Shown here: piece after piece, positions 17,202 through 24,726 of the stretch | How the letters are laid out: the number at the start of each line of letters is the position of its first letter | Numbering within the stretch: position 1 is the first letter of the stretch | Assembly: GCF_001679645.1 (NCBI RefSeq) | Contig: NZ_LRUN01000060.1 | Coordinates: forward strand, 29,843-93,842 | Direction: 5' to 3' | Length of the DNA stretch: 64,000 nt | Source: Pseudomonas bananamidigenes | GTDB lineage: Bacteria > Pseudomonadota > Gammaproteobacteria > Pseudomonadales > Pseudomonadaceae | The notes under the pieces: generated by a model | Told to the model about the DNA's origin: nothing | What the model saw: the letters and a program-made list of their open reading frames with translations, nothing else | The model's database searches: none | Position numbers and translations under genes: made by a program

Positions 17202-18173
17202 TCAGACCGCCTGAGTCCGACAACCGGCCAATCCCGCCTGCAATTCGTCGATCCTCTGCGGCTGGTCGAAAATCAGCTCGATCCGTGAGTCCTTGCGCCA
17301 CTCGCTGGGCCGCCAGTCCAGTTTGGCGCTATCCAGGGCATTGGCTGATTCCCAACCAGTCAGACTGTGGATAACCAGCTTCGCCCGACGCCAGTTCAGG
17401 GATTCGAGCCACTGAGTGATGCGAATCACGTCAAACGTCTGGCCGGGATGCCAGCGCCAGCCGATGCTCCAGCCGCCCTCCTGCGCCTGGCTCAGGCAGA
17501 TCGGCAAAGCCGGATCGCTCCAGACGGCCGGCATCTGCGCCAGCCCCTTGGGAACGACGAACTTATCCACACCTGCCTGCGCCTGTTCCTTGATTCCCGG
17601 CAACTCACTCAGTGGCAACAACGCCTGTTGCGTCCAGATCAACCGGCCGAATGGCAGCTGGCGGGCGATCCGCTCTCGCGTGGGCTCATCGAGGTTTTCC
17701 GCTTTGTTCAACACCAGCAAACCGGCATTCGGCATCGCCTCCCGTTGCGCTGGCGGTAGTAACTTGCCCGCCGCCAGCGCCTGAGCGTCCAGTACCAGCA
17801 CGCCGGGTTGAACCGCAAGAACGTCACGCCATGGCGCTTCACGCAGTTGCTGCAACAATGTCGCCGGGTGCCCAAGTCCGGAAGGCTCGATGAACAGACG
17901 GTCCGGCTGAGCCTTGCGCAGCAGTCGTCCCAACCCAATCTGAAACGGTGCGCCATTCACACAACACAAACAGCCCCCGGCCACTTCGCCCAGTGCGATA
18001 CCATCGGCGTCCTGGGTCAACAGCGCAGCATCGATGCCGATCTGGCCGAACTCGTTGATCAGCACGGCCCAGCGCTCACCGGTCGGTCGCTGCGCCATGA
18101 GCTGGCGGATCAGGCTGGTCTTGCCGGCGCCCAAAGGGCCTGCGATGACATGGGTGGGAATGTTCTGCAACAT
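17202..18173 (-). CDS. CobW/P47K-family GTPase (zinc homeostasis type)
   Basis: 323-aa G3E GTPase of the COG0523 family. P-loop GPLGAGKT at residues 12-19, the metal-binding GGCLCC motif (CxCC variant) near residue 70, IEPSGLGHP as the Walker B/G3 region and LNKAEN as the guanine-specific NKxD-like site. A C-terminal CobW_C-like domain follows. COG0523 proteins are proposed zinc metallochaperones used when zinc is scarce. Position beside DUF1826 and ZigA matches PA5532 of the P. aeruginosa Zur island (from memory). No Zur box is visible immediately upstream, where a divergent exported-protein gene starts 26 nt away. The ATG at 18173 precedes MLQNIPTHVIAGPLG; the Shine-Dalgarno is weak. Confidence 0.85.
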   Translation of the reverse strand: MLQNIPTHVIAGPLGAGKTSLIRQLMAQRPTGERWAVLINEFGQIGIDAALLTQDADGIALGEVAGGCLCCVNGAPFQIGLGRLLRKAQPDRLFIEPSGLGHPATLLQQLREAPWRDVLAVQPGVLVLDAQALAAGKLLPPAQREAMPNAGLLVLNKAENLDEPTRERIARQLPFGRLIWTQQALLPLSELPGIKEQAQAGVDKFVVPKGLAQMPAVWSDPALPICLSQAQEGGWSIGWRWHPGQTFDVIRITQWLESLNWRRAKLVIHSLTGWESANALDSAKLDWRPSEWRKDSRIELIFDQPQRIDELQAGLAGCRTQAV

Positions 18174-18198
18174 GATCAAGGATTTCTGGAGGTCGGGA

Positions 18199-18555
18199 AT
18201 GCGGTGGATGGGATGGTCGTTGCTGCTGGCGCTGGTGTCGGGCGAAGCCCTGGCACAGGCGTGTGTGGTGCACAGCCAGGCGGAACGCCTCGACGTGAAG
18301 GTGTGCCAACAGAACCGCAACATCCCGGAGAAACTGTTCAATGACGGCTTCTGCCAACCCACGCTGCCGGGGCAGACAGTCGAGGTGCAGTACGTCGATC
18401 AGTGCCCCGCCGGGGCGTTTGGCGTGTGCAGCAACGCGCAAGTCGCCAATATGCCTTATCGCCAGGATATCCACTATTACGGCGTGGCCACCGATGCGGC
18501 GTATTTGAAGCCGTACTGCGAAAACCAGAGCCAGGGTAACTGGCTCAAGCCTTGA
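18199..18555 (+). CDS. Small exported six-cysteine protein
   Basis: 118 aa: a signal peptide (MRWMGWSLLLALVSGEALAQ) followed by a mature domain of about 98 residues with six Cys (in CVVH, VCQQ, FCQP, QCPA, VCSN and YCEN), probably three disulfides in the periplasm or outside. GGAGG 6-7 nt before the ATG at 18199 supports translation. It lies on the opposite strand between the CobW and DUF1826 genes inside the zinc island. A gene in the same place exists in P. aeruginosa as I recall (PA5533). I do not recognise a fold or function. Its location suggests a role in, or expression with, zinc limitation; that is inference. Confidence 0.7.
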   Translation: MRWMGWSLLLALVSGEALAQACVVHSQAERLDVKVCQQNRNIPEKLFNDGFCQPTLPGQTVEVQYVDQCPAGAFGVCSNAQVANMPYRQDIHYYGVATDAAYLKPYCENQSQGNWLKP

Positions 18556-18559
18556 GCCT

Positions 18560-19210
18560 TCAGCCCAACCAGTCGAGGGTCAGCATCAGACGCCGTTCGC
18601 CCGGCGCCGGTTTCGGAGAGCGATGGATCAGGCCGAACCCTTCGTTGCCGTGCCACTTCTCTCCTTTGAGCAACGCCACTTCACCGCTCGTCAGCTGTTG
18701 AATCCGCGATTTTTCCTGCGGTTCGGCAAGCGGTTTTCCCAGCTCTCGGCGATCCATTTCCTCTTCCTTCAGCCACTCGCTGCCAATGCCCGCGTAGGTG
18801 GTGATCAGCCTGACAGGCACATGGTCAACGTGAAAACGCGGGCACATGGCCTTGTCCAGCACACGCAGCCGCAAGCCGATCCGTCGGGCGCCGAGCAGGC
18901 AGGCGAAGGCGCCGGTCAACCATCTCAGGTCAGCGATAAACCCTTCATGACCTTCAAGGTCACGGTATTCGCTGGCCAGGCCACTCAGGTCCGGTTCGCT
19001 GTCTTCATCGGGCAATTCAAGGCTCAGCGCTTCGGCATAAGGTTCATCCAGCGAGAGCAACAAGCTCGCAAATTCAGCGACGTGAATCGGAAGCTGGCGC
19101 TGCCAGACGGCGAGGTTGATTTCATCCTCAAGAATGCTCGCGAGTGTTTGCGGGGTCGGGCCGAAGACTTGATGGCGCGTTCCGTTTTGCAGCGGTTTGA
19201 GCGCAAGCAT
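18560..19210 (-). CDS. DUF1826 protein (zinc-island conserved)
   Basis: 216-aa cytosolic protein of the DUF1826 family, recurrently found with Zur-controlled COG0523 GTPases. Recognisable segments are DEINLAVWQRQLP, RFHVDHVPVRLITTYAGIGSEW (with HxDxxxxR as in 2-oxoglutarate/iron-type oxygenases, so an oxygenase-like fold is possible) and GEVALLKGEKWHGNEGFGLIHRSP. The ATG at 19210 overlaps the zigA stop codon in TGATG, so the two are translationally coupled; a GTG one codon upstream is possible. Function unproven. Confidence 0.82.
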   Translation of the reverse strand: MLALKPLQNGTRHQVFGPTPQTLASILEDEINLAVWQRQLPIHVAEFASLLLSLDEPYAEALSLELPDEDSEPDLSGLASEYRDLEGHEGFIADLRWLTGAFACLLGARRIGLRLRVLDKAMCPRFHVDHVPVRLITTYAGIGSEWLKEEEMDRRELGKPLAEPQEKSRIQQLTSGEVALLKGEKWHGNEGFGLIHRSPKPAPGERRLMLTLDWLG

Positions 19211-20415
19211 CACGCGACCTCGTCGTGCCAGGGGCCAAACGGATCGGCCAGCAATCGCCAGCCTTCAATACCGAGCGCCATCTCCATATCGGTCAACAGG
19301 CAGTCGTCCAGGGCTGATTCGAGTTGTGCGAAATCGATGTTCTGACCGATAAACACCAGCTCCTGACGGCAGTCTCCTACGCTGGCGGTCCAGTTTTCCA
19401 TGATCGCAGCGGTGCTTTCCTGATCCTGCGGCCACTGATTCTTCGGCACAAAGCACCACCAGCGCCCGGCGAAACCATGGCGCATCAAACCGCCCGCCTG
19501 AGACCAGCTACCGGCGTCCGTGGGTTTACTTGCCAGCCAGAAGAAGCCTTTGGAGCGCAGCAGTTTGCCGTTCACCCAAGGGCTGGCGATGAAGTCGAAA
19601 AAACGCTGTGGGTGGAAGGGACGGCGCGCCCGATAGGCCGTGGAGGCGATGCCATATTCGTCGGTTTCCGGCACATGCGCGCCACGCATCTCCTGGAGCC
19701 AACCCGGGGCCGTCGCTGCTCTGTCGAAGTCGAAGCGACGTGTATTGAGGATCTTTTTCAGCGGCACTTCCCCCATCACCATCGGGATGATCTCGGCGTT
19801 GGCGTTCAGCCGCTTGAGGATCGCCATCAGCTCTTCCCGCTCGCTGCGGCTGATCAGGTCGATCTTGCTGATCAGCAGAACGTCGGCGAACTCGATCTGT
19901 TCGATCAACAGATCGGTGATCGAACGCTCATCCTCTTCTGCGAGCATTTCACCCCGGGAGGCCAGGCTTTCGGCCGCCTGGAAATCAGGCAGGAAATTCA
20001 AACCGTCGACTACAGTGACCATGGTGTCGAGGCGAGCGATGTCGGCCAGGCTTTGCCCCTGCTCGTCGCGAAAGGTGAAGGTTTCGGCAATCGGCAGCGG
20101 TTCGGAGATTCCGGTGGATTCGATCAGCAGATAATCGAATCGACTTTCCCGCGCCAGCTTGGCCACTTCCTCCAGAAGGTCTTCGCGTAGCGTACAGCAG
20201 ATGCAACCGTTGCTCATTTCCACGAGCTTTTCTTCTGCGCGGTTCAGGTCGACATTCCGCTGAACTTCGCCGCCATCAATGTTGATTTCGCTCATATCGT
20301 TGACGATGACAGCTACACGTAGATCGTCCCTGTTACGTAGTACGTAATTCAAAAGTGTACTTTTTCCGGCGCCGAGAAAACCGGATAAGACGGTCACGGG
20401 AAGTTTGGAAGACAT
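19210..20415 (-). CDS. zigA: ZigA-type COG0523 GTPase, zinc-starvation induced
   Basis: 401-aa G3E GTPase. Walker A SGFLGAGKST (11-20), metal motif NGCICC near residue 71, switch/Walker B IESTGISEP, LISKIDLI as the guanine site and a CobW C-terminal domain (about 295-390). ZigA-like proteins hydrolyse GTP and are thought to hand zinc to enzymes such as HutH or FolE when zinc is low. The gene leads a zigA-DUF1826 operon whose promoter region contains a near-ideal Zur box (20540-20554), 125 nt upstream of the ATG. A 15-bp palindrome (TTACGTA-G-TACGTAA, 20333-20347) lies inside its early codons. Confidence 0.9.
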   Translation of the reverse strand: MSSKLPVTVLSGFLGAGKSTLLNYVLRNRDDLRVAVIVNDMSEINIDGGEVQRNVDLNRAEEKLVEMSNGCICCTLREDLLEEVAKLARESRFDYLLIESTGISEPLPIAETFTFRDEQGQSLADIARLDTMVTVVDGLNFLPDFQAAESLASRGEMLAEEDERSITDLLIEQIEFADVLLISKIDLISRSEREELMAILKRLNANAEIIPMVMGEVPLKKILNTRRFDFDRAATAPGWLQEMRGAHVPETDEYGIASTAYRARRPFHPQRFFDFIASPWVNGKLLRSKGFFWLASKPTDAGSWSQAGGLMRHGFAGRWWCFVPKNQWPQDQESTAAIMENWTASVGDCRQELVFIGQNIDFAQLESALDDCLLTDMEMALGIEGWRLLADPFGPWHDEVA

Positions 20416-20539
20416 GGGATAAACCTCTTCAAGCGGTAGCTAAACGCAGAAAATGCTCTCGGTGGCAGGCGCTCTCGGGCGTCAATGAAGCAGCAGACGC
20501 TTGTAAACAGGGAGCCAAGGAAAGCTCGATCAAGAAATA

Positions 20540-20554
20540 TGTTATAGTATAACA
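20540..20554. promoter_or_regulatory. Zur box 1 (zigA / exported protein)
   Basis: TGTTATAGTATAACA, a perfect 15-bp odd palindrome centred on G20547 with AT-rich flanks. It fits the gammaproteobacterial Zur consensus core TGTTATANTATAACA. It lies between the divergent zigA (start 20415) and the exported-protein gene (start 20633) and could repress both when zinc is sufficient. Confidence 0.85.
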
Positions 20555-20632
20555 ATATTAAAGATCCACATTCTTCTTGCCGTAAACGACAGAGGGCAGG
20601 AAGCTGAAAACACTTCGCCGCCGAGTCGTCTC

Positions 20633-21007
20633 ATGAAAACTGCGCTGAAATTCTCAATCCTTGCTTTGGCGTTGATGACCTCTGATGCATGGGCACAAGC
20701 CCCGGGACTCGCCGCCTGCACACGGAGCGCGAACCTGCTGTCGTGTGTCGATGCCGATGGCAGCGCCTACAGTGTCAACACGGTCGGCAAGACCATTTAT
20801 CTGCGCGGTTTCGACAAGATCGGCCGGCGCTATTGGGCTCAAACCAATAGCGTTTACGGACAATTGACGTTCTTCACCGGGATCGCCTCGGACGGCGAAA
20901 CCTGGGTCGGCTACAACCGCCGAGTGGGCTGGACGACCATCAACCGTTTTTCCAGCTCCGGCGGAAGCAGCGCAAAGTTCACCTGCAGTCGAATCACTGG
21001 CTGCTAG
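20633..21007 (+). CDS. Small exported four-cysteine protein of the zinc island
   Basis: 124 aa: signal peptide MKTALKFSILALALMTSDAWA, then about 103 residues with four Cys (AACTRS, LSCVD, FTCSR, TGC at the C-terminus), rich in Gly, Ser and aromatic residues (WVGYNRRVGWTTINRF). It probably forms a small disulfide-bonded periplasmic or secreted domain. It starts 79 nt downstream of Zur box 1 and is the first gene on that side, so zinc-controlled expression is likely. Function not recognised. In P. aeruginosa the comparable slot holds dksA2 as I recall; no dksA paralogue is visible here. The Shine-Dalgarno is weak. Its TAG stop shares the bases CTAG with the stop of convergent amiA. Confidence 0.7.
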   Translation: MKTALKFSILALALMTSDAWAQAPGLAACTRSANLLSCVDADGSAYSVNTVGKTIYLRGFDKIGRRYWAQTNSVYGQLTFFTGIASDGETWVGYNRRVGWTTINRFSSSGGSSAKFTCSRITGC

Positions 21008-22203
21008 ACACGGATCTGTTGCTGGTTTTGCTGCCAGGCGATATAGCTGTCAGCCGGTGGATTTTTCTGGAAATAGCGCTGTAATCCTTCAAACAATCCG
21101 TCGGCAACTGCCTGTTGATGGCGCGCAGTAACCAGTCGCTGACTGTCCCGCGCGTTGGAAATGAACCCTGTCTCCACGAGAATGGATGGCACATCAGGTG
21201 ACTTCAGTACCGCAAACCCCGCCTGTTCCACACGCTTTTGATGCAACGTAGTGATGCCAGCCAGACTTCCCAGGACTGCGCTGCCCAACTGCAAACTGGC
21301 GGCAATGGTTGCATTCATCGACATATCGAGGATCACGCCAGCGAGCATCGGATCCTTGTCCTTGAGGGTCAGCAGGCTCGTCGCGCCAAGCAGATCTGCA
21401 CCATTTTCACGCTGCGCCATAAAGCGCGCCGTGGCGGATGTTGCACCTCCTTCAGACAGGCAATACACCGAAGCGCCGGAAGCCGTCAGACGCGGCGCAG
21501 CATCCGCGTGAATCGAGATGAACATGTCGGCCTTGTGTTGACGGGCGATATCGACCCGCTTGCGCAACGGTACGAAGAAGTCGTCATTACGCACGAGTTT
21601 CACTTCGAAGCCTTTTTCCCGTTTCAATCGACGTCCGAGAAGTTGTGAAATCGAGAGCACAACGTCTTTCTCACGCTCGCCCTTTGCACCGACTGCCCCA
21701 GGATCTTTGCCGCCATGGCCGGGGTCCACCACGACAATGATGTCGCGTTTTGGGTGACTGGTTTTCGCCGGCGTTTCACGTGGAACACTTGGCTTGGTCA
21801 CTTTTTCATCGTTCAAAAGATCCAGAACCAGGCGATGCCCCTGCCCATCCTGAGGCGCCAACAGGAAAGCATTCAGTTGAACAGGGTGATTCAAATCCAG
21901 AACGATGCGCGTGTCACCCTTGCCAAAGTTCCCGGAACGGATACTGCGGATAACCGTATCGCCGAGCGAGAGTTGACTGAAATCCCCATTCAAGCTGGAA
22001 CCACTCAGATCAATGATCAAACGATCAGGCGCACTCAATGTGAACGTCTTGTAAGTCACCGGCCCGCTCAAATCAAAGACCAGACGGAGCTTGTCATCCG
22101 AACGCCAAAGGCGAGCGTTACGAATCTGCGTGGCATTGACGCTGAAAGGAAAAGCCAGTGCAGCGCTGGCCAACATCAGATTAAGCAAATGACGTCTGTG
22201 CAT
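21004..22203 (-). CDS. amiA: N-acetylmuramoyl-L-alanine amidase AmiA-like, Zur island paralogue
   Basis: 399-aa exported zinc amidase that cleaves the peptide from N-acetylmuramic acid in peptidoglycan. The N-terminus MHRRHLLNLMLASAALAFPF has a twin-arginine-like RRxLL signal, as AmiA/AmiC of E. coli do. An AMIN domain (about 25-125) is followed by Amidase_3 (about 160-385) with ligands in DPGHGGKDPGAVG (His), GEREKD (Glu), ISIHADAA (His) and the catalytic Glu in LVETGFISN. It is divergent from folE2 across Zur box 2, matching PA5538. The start at 22203 is preferred for the Tat signal; ATG 22215 (MGFLMHRR) is an alternative and no strong Shine-Dalgarno is visible for either. A parS-like site lies within it at 21772. 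Confidence 0.9.
   Translation of the reverse strand: MHRRHLLNLMLASAALAFPFSVNATQIRNARLWRSDDKLRLVFDLSGPVTYKTFTLSAPDRLIIDLSGSSLNGDFSQLSLGDTVIRSIRSGNFGKGDTRIVLDLNHPVQLNAFLLAPQDGQGHRLVLDLLNDEKVTKPSVPRETPAKTSHPKRDIIVVVDPGHGGKDPGAVGAKGEREKDVVLSISQLLGRRLKREKGFEVKLVRNDDFFVPLRKRVDIARQHKADMFISIHADAAPRLTASGASVYCLSEGGATSATARFMAQRENGADLLGATSLLTLKDKDPMLAGVILDMSMNATIAASLQLGSAVLGSLAGITTLHQKRVEQAGFAVLKSPDVPSILVETGFISNARDSQRLVTARHQQAVADGLFEGLQRYFQKNPPADSYIAWQQNQQQIRV
21772..21787. other. parS-like ParB site, one core mismatch (inside amiA)
   Basis: CGTTTCACGTGGAACA; the 14-bp core GTTTCACGTGGAAC differs at one base from the perfect palindrome GTTCCACGTGGAAC. Half of it equals the Pseudomonas parS half-site and the other half equals the Bacillus-type TTTCACGTG half. 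It lies 0.9 kb from the perfect site in folE2, which raises its credibility. Confidence 0.55.
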
Positions 22204-22242
22204 GAGAAAGCCCATTCATGAAAAAGGCATCGTGGTTTGATT

Positions 22243-22257
22243 TGTTATAATGTAACA
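22243..22257. promoter_or_regulatory. Zur box 2 (folE2 / amiA)
   Basis: TGTTATAATGTAACA, a 15-bp palindrome with one mismatched pair, followed by TT as in the consensus TGTTATANTATAACATT. It sits 30 nt before the folE2 ATG (22288) and 39 nt before the amiA ATG (22203), positioned to repress both directions. Confidence 0.82.
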
Positions 22258-22287
22258 TTAAATCGAATCAACACGACGGTACTGAAC

Positions 22288-23184
22288 ATGAATGCGCTGA
22301 CGTTGCCGGATATCGCCGCGCAAGCTGCCCGCCAAGCCTTGCCGCTTGATTGGGTGGGAATGCGTGGCATCGCTCTACCTGTATTTCTTGAAGGTCAACG
22401 CTTGGCTGCCAAAGCCGATGCGGGTGTCAGCCTGGATGACGGCGAAGCCCGTGGTATTCACATGTCACGACTGTATCTGGCGCTGGAAATGCTGGAACAG
22501 CAAAACCTGACGCCGGCACTTCTGCACCAGGTTCTGCAGCGTTTTCTCGACACTCATGAAGGCTTGGCTAACAACGCTTACCTGAATATCCATACCGAGC
22601 TGCTGCTCAAAAGACCCGCACTGGTCAGTCCCTTGAGCGGTTGGAAAACCTATCCGGTGAGCATTTCAGCCACTCTGAAAAACACAGTGTTCCACGTGGA
22701 ACTGAAAATTGAAGTGGCTTACTCATCGACTTGCCCCTGCTCTGCCGCTCTGGCGAGGCAATTGATCCAGCAGCAATTCGTCGACGACTTTGCCAACAAA
22801 CCATTGCAGCATGCTGAGGTTCTCGCCTGGCTGGGCTCGACTCATGGGATCATCGCTACCCCTCACAGCCAGCGCAGCACTGCACAACTGCATCTGCAGC
22901 TCGAAGAATTCGTCGACGGACTGCCGCTCACCTCAACCATCAACGACGCCGAAGCCGCTCTCGGCACCGCCGTGCAAACCGCGGTAAAACGCGCCGACGA
23001 ACAAGCCTTTGCCCTCGCCAATGGCCAGAACCTGATGTTCTGCGAAGACGCCGCTCGACGCTTGAATCTGGCACTGCGTCGCTCACCCGGCATCCGCGAA
23101 TTCCATCTGCGGGTGATCCACGCTGAAAGCCTTCACGCCCACGATGCAGTCGCTGAAAGCCACTGGAGCCGGGAGACAGCATGA
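22288..23184 (+). CDS. folE2: GTP cyclohydrolase IB
   Basis: 298-aa FolE2 enzyme converting GTP to dihydroneopterin triphosphate for folate. It replaces zinc-dependent FolE when zinc is scarce. Family marks: LPLDWVGMRGIALPVF near the start, ARGIHMSRLY, EVAYSSTCPCSAALAR containing the CxC with the metal-binding Cys, and CEDAARRLN (catalytic Glu region). The ATG at 22288 begins MNALTLPDIA and is close behind Zur box 2. It is the first gene of a six-gene operon; its stop overlaps the next ATG as ATGA. A perfect parS palindrome sits within its coding sequence at 22688. Confidence 0.95.
   Translation: MNALTLPDIAAQAARQALPLDWVGMRGIALPVFLEGQRLAAKADAGVSLDDGEARGIHMSRLYLALEMLEQQNLTPALLHQVLQRFLDTHEGLANNAYLNIHTELLLKRPALVSPLSGWKTYPVSISATLKNTVFHVELKIEVAYSSTCPCSAALARQLIQQQFVDDFANKPLQHAEVLAWLGSTHGIIATPHSQRSTAQLHLQLEEFVDGLPLTSTINDAEAALGTAVQTAVKRADEQAFALANGQNLMFCEDAARRLNLALRRSPGIREFHLRVIHAESLHAHDAVAESHWSRETA
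22688..22703. other. parS centromere site (inside folE2)
   Basis: TGTTCCACGTGGAACT: a perfect 14-bp palindrome GTTCCACGTGGAAC (22689-22702) with the T expected at the left of Pseudomonas parS (TGTTCCACGTGGAACM). It encodes V-F-H-V-E-L in folE2, so it coexists with coding. ParB/Spo0J would nucleate here. Confidence 0.8.
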
Positions 23185-23849
23185 TCCGTCTGCAGTCATT
23201 GAGTTGGGGCGCACCCGGCCAACCGCTCACACCACCGCTGAGCCTTGAACTGGAACGCGGCAGTCTTACGGCCATCATCGGCGTGAACGGAAGCGGAAAA
23301 AGCAGCCTGCTCAAAGTCATCACCGGATTGCAGCGACCGCTCGCCGGCACCGTAGCGCTGGGCGTGCCCCGCCAAAGTGGTCTGTCATTCCTTCCCCAGC
23401 AACAGCACCTGGATCGCCAATTCCCGATCAGTCTTCAGGAGTTGGTCGCCGCCGGTTTCTGGGGACGCCGACTGTCGTCGCAACTGCGCACACAACGACT
23501 GTCCCAGGCACTTGAAGCCTGGCACTTGAGCGGTCTGGAACAGCGTCCGCTGATGGCGCTCTCCGGCGGTGAACTGCAACGCGCCCTGCTCGCTCGATTG
23601 AGCCTGGCCGACACACCCTTGCTGCTGCTCGACGAACCCCATGCGGCTCTCGATGAACTGGGCCAGGCACTATTGTGGAAACACCTTCATACCTGGCATG
23701 AGCAGGGCCGGACATTGGTCATGGTGTGCCACGACCTCGCCGCCGTCCGCCAACACATTCCACAAACGCTGCTGATCAAAGACAGCGGCTGTGTGTTCGG
23801 CCCCAGTGTCGAGCTGACCCAGCAAACACCTGACGAGCAGGTGGCCTGA
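23181..23849 (+). CDS. Zinc/manganese-type ABC transporter ATPase
   Basis: 222-aa cytosolic ATPase. Walker A GVNGSGKSS near residue 34-42, Q-loop LPQQQHLD, ABC signature LSGGELQR near 128, Walker B LLLLDEP and the H-loop VCHD. It groups with the metal-import (ZnuC/AztA-like, cluster A-I) subfamily. The start ATG overlaps the folE2 stop (ATGA) and its stop overlaps the permease start (TGATG), so expression is coupled. It energises uptake by the following permease and binding protein. ZnuC proper is usually encoded with zur elsewhere in Pseudomonas, so this is a second importer. Confidence 0.88.
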   Translation: MIRLQSLSWGAPGQPLTPPLSLELERGSLTAIIGVNGSGKSSLLKVITGLQRPLAGTVALGVPRQSGLSFLPQQQHLDRQFPISLQELVAAGFWGRRLSSQLRTQRLSQALEAWHLSGLEQRPLMALSGGELQRALLARLSLADTPLLLLDEPHAALDELGQALLWKHLHTWHEQGRTLVMVCHDLAAVRQHIPQTLLIKDSGCVFGPSVELTQQTPDEQVA

Positions 23850-24715
23850 TGCTCAGCGCCGCGCATTTATGGCAACCGTTTCTTGAGTTCGTGTTCATGC
23901 GCCGCGCCCTGCTCGGCGGTCTGCTGCTGGCGTGCAGCACCGCACCACTGGGTGTGTTTCTGATCCTGCGGCGCATGAGCCTGATCGGCGACGCCGTCGC
24001 GCACGGCATCCTTCCCGGCGCCGCGCTCGGCTTCTGGTTTGCCGGCCTGAGTCTTCCCGCGCTGACCCTCGGCGGCCTCGGCGCCGGTCTGAGCATGGCC
24101 GGTCTCGCCGCTTGGATAACCCGTCGTACCGGCCTGCGCGAAGACGCCAGCCTCGCGGCGATCTATCCCATCTCCCTGGCCAGCGGCGTGCTGATTCTGG
24201 GCATCGCCGGCAAACGTCTCGACCTGCTGCACTTGTTGTTCGGTTCGGCATTGGCCGTCGACGGCCCCACCCTGAACGGAATGCTGGGCGTGTCGTTGCT
24301 AAGTCTCATGGCCATGGCGCTGATCTACCGCCCGCTCCTGCTCGACACCCTCGACCCGATTTTTTTGCGCACCGTCAGCCGACTCGGCCCGATCGCCCAT
24401 GGGGTGTTCCTGATGCTGGTGGTGCTCAACCTGGTTATCGGATTTCAGGCCATCGGCGCATTGATGGTGGTCGGACTGATGATGCTGCCTGCCGCCGCTT
24501 CACGTTTCTGGAGCCGACGCCTGCCGATCCTGATCACCATTGCCGCCGTGATCGGTTGCCTGTCGGTGTGGCTCGGGCTGCTGCTGTCGTTCTACTACTC
24601 GTTGCCCAGCGGCCCGGCCATCGTGCTGGTCGCAGGCATCGGTTACCTATTGTCCGTGGTGCTCGGGCCGGTTCACGGCCTGCTGCGTCGCCCACCCTTG
24701 TTCACATCCCAATGA
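23849..24715 (+). CDS. Metal ABC transporter permease (ZnuB/AztB-like)
   Basis: 288-aa inner-membrane permease of the ABC-3 family with about eight or nine helices. Typical marks: FMRRALLGGLLLACSTAPLG, RRMSLIGDAVAHGILPGAAL (the family's S-x-x-GDAxAHxxLPG) and FQAIGALMVVGLMMLPAAAS. Dimers form the translocation path for zinc delivered by the downstream binding protein. Coupled to the ATPase gene upstream by TGATG. The gap to the next start is 11 nt. Confidence 0.9.
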   Translation: MLSAAHLWQPFLEFVFMRRALLGGLLLACSTAPLGVFLILRRMSLIGDAVAHGILPGAALGFWFAGLSLPALTLGGLGAGLSMAGLAAWITRRTGLREDASLAAIYPISLASGVLILGIAGKRLDLLHLLFGSALAVDGPTLNGMLGVSLLSLMAMALIYRPLLLDTLDPIFLRTVSRLGPIAHGVFLMLVVLNLVIGFQAIGALMVVGLMMLPAAASRFWSRRLPILITIAAVIGCLSVWLGLLLSFYYSLPSGPAIVLVAGIGYLLSVVLGPVHGLLRRPPLFTSQ

Positions 24716-24726
24716 GGTGTTTCCCG

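Noticed and set aside
18151..18198. Zur box in front of the CobW gene
   Set aside because: No GTTATA/TATAAC half-site pair is present near 18173; the gene may be controlled by read-through or another promoter.
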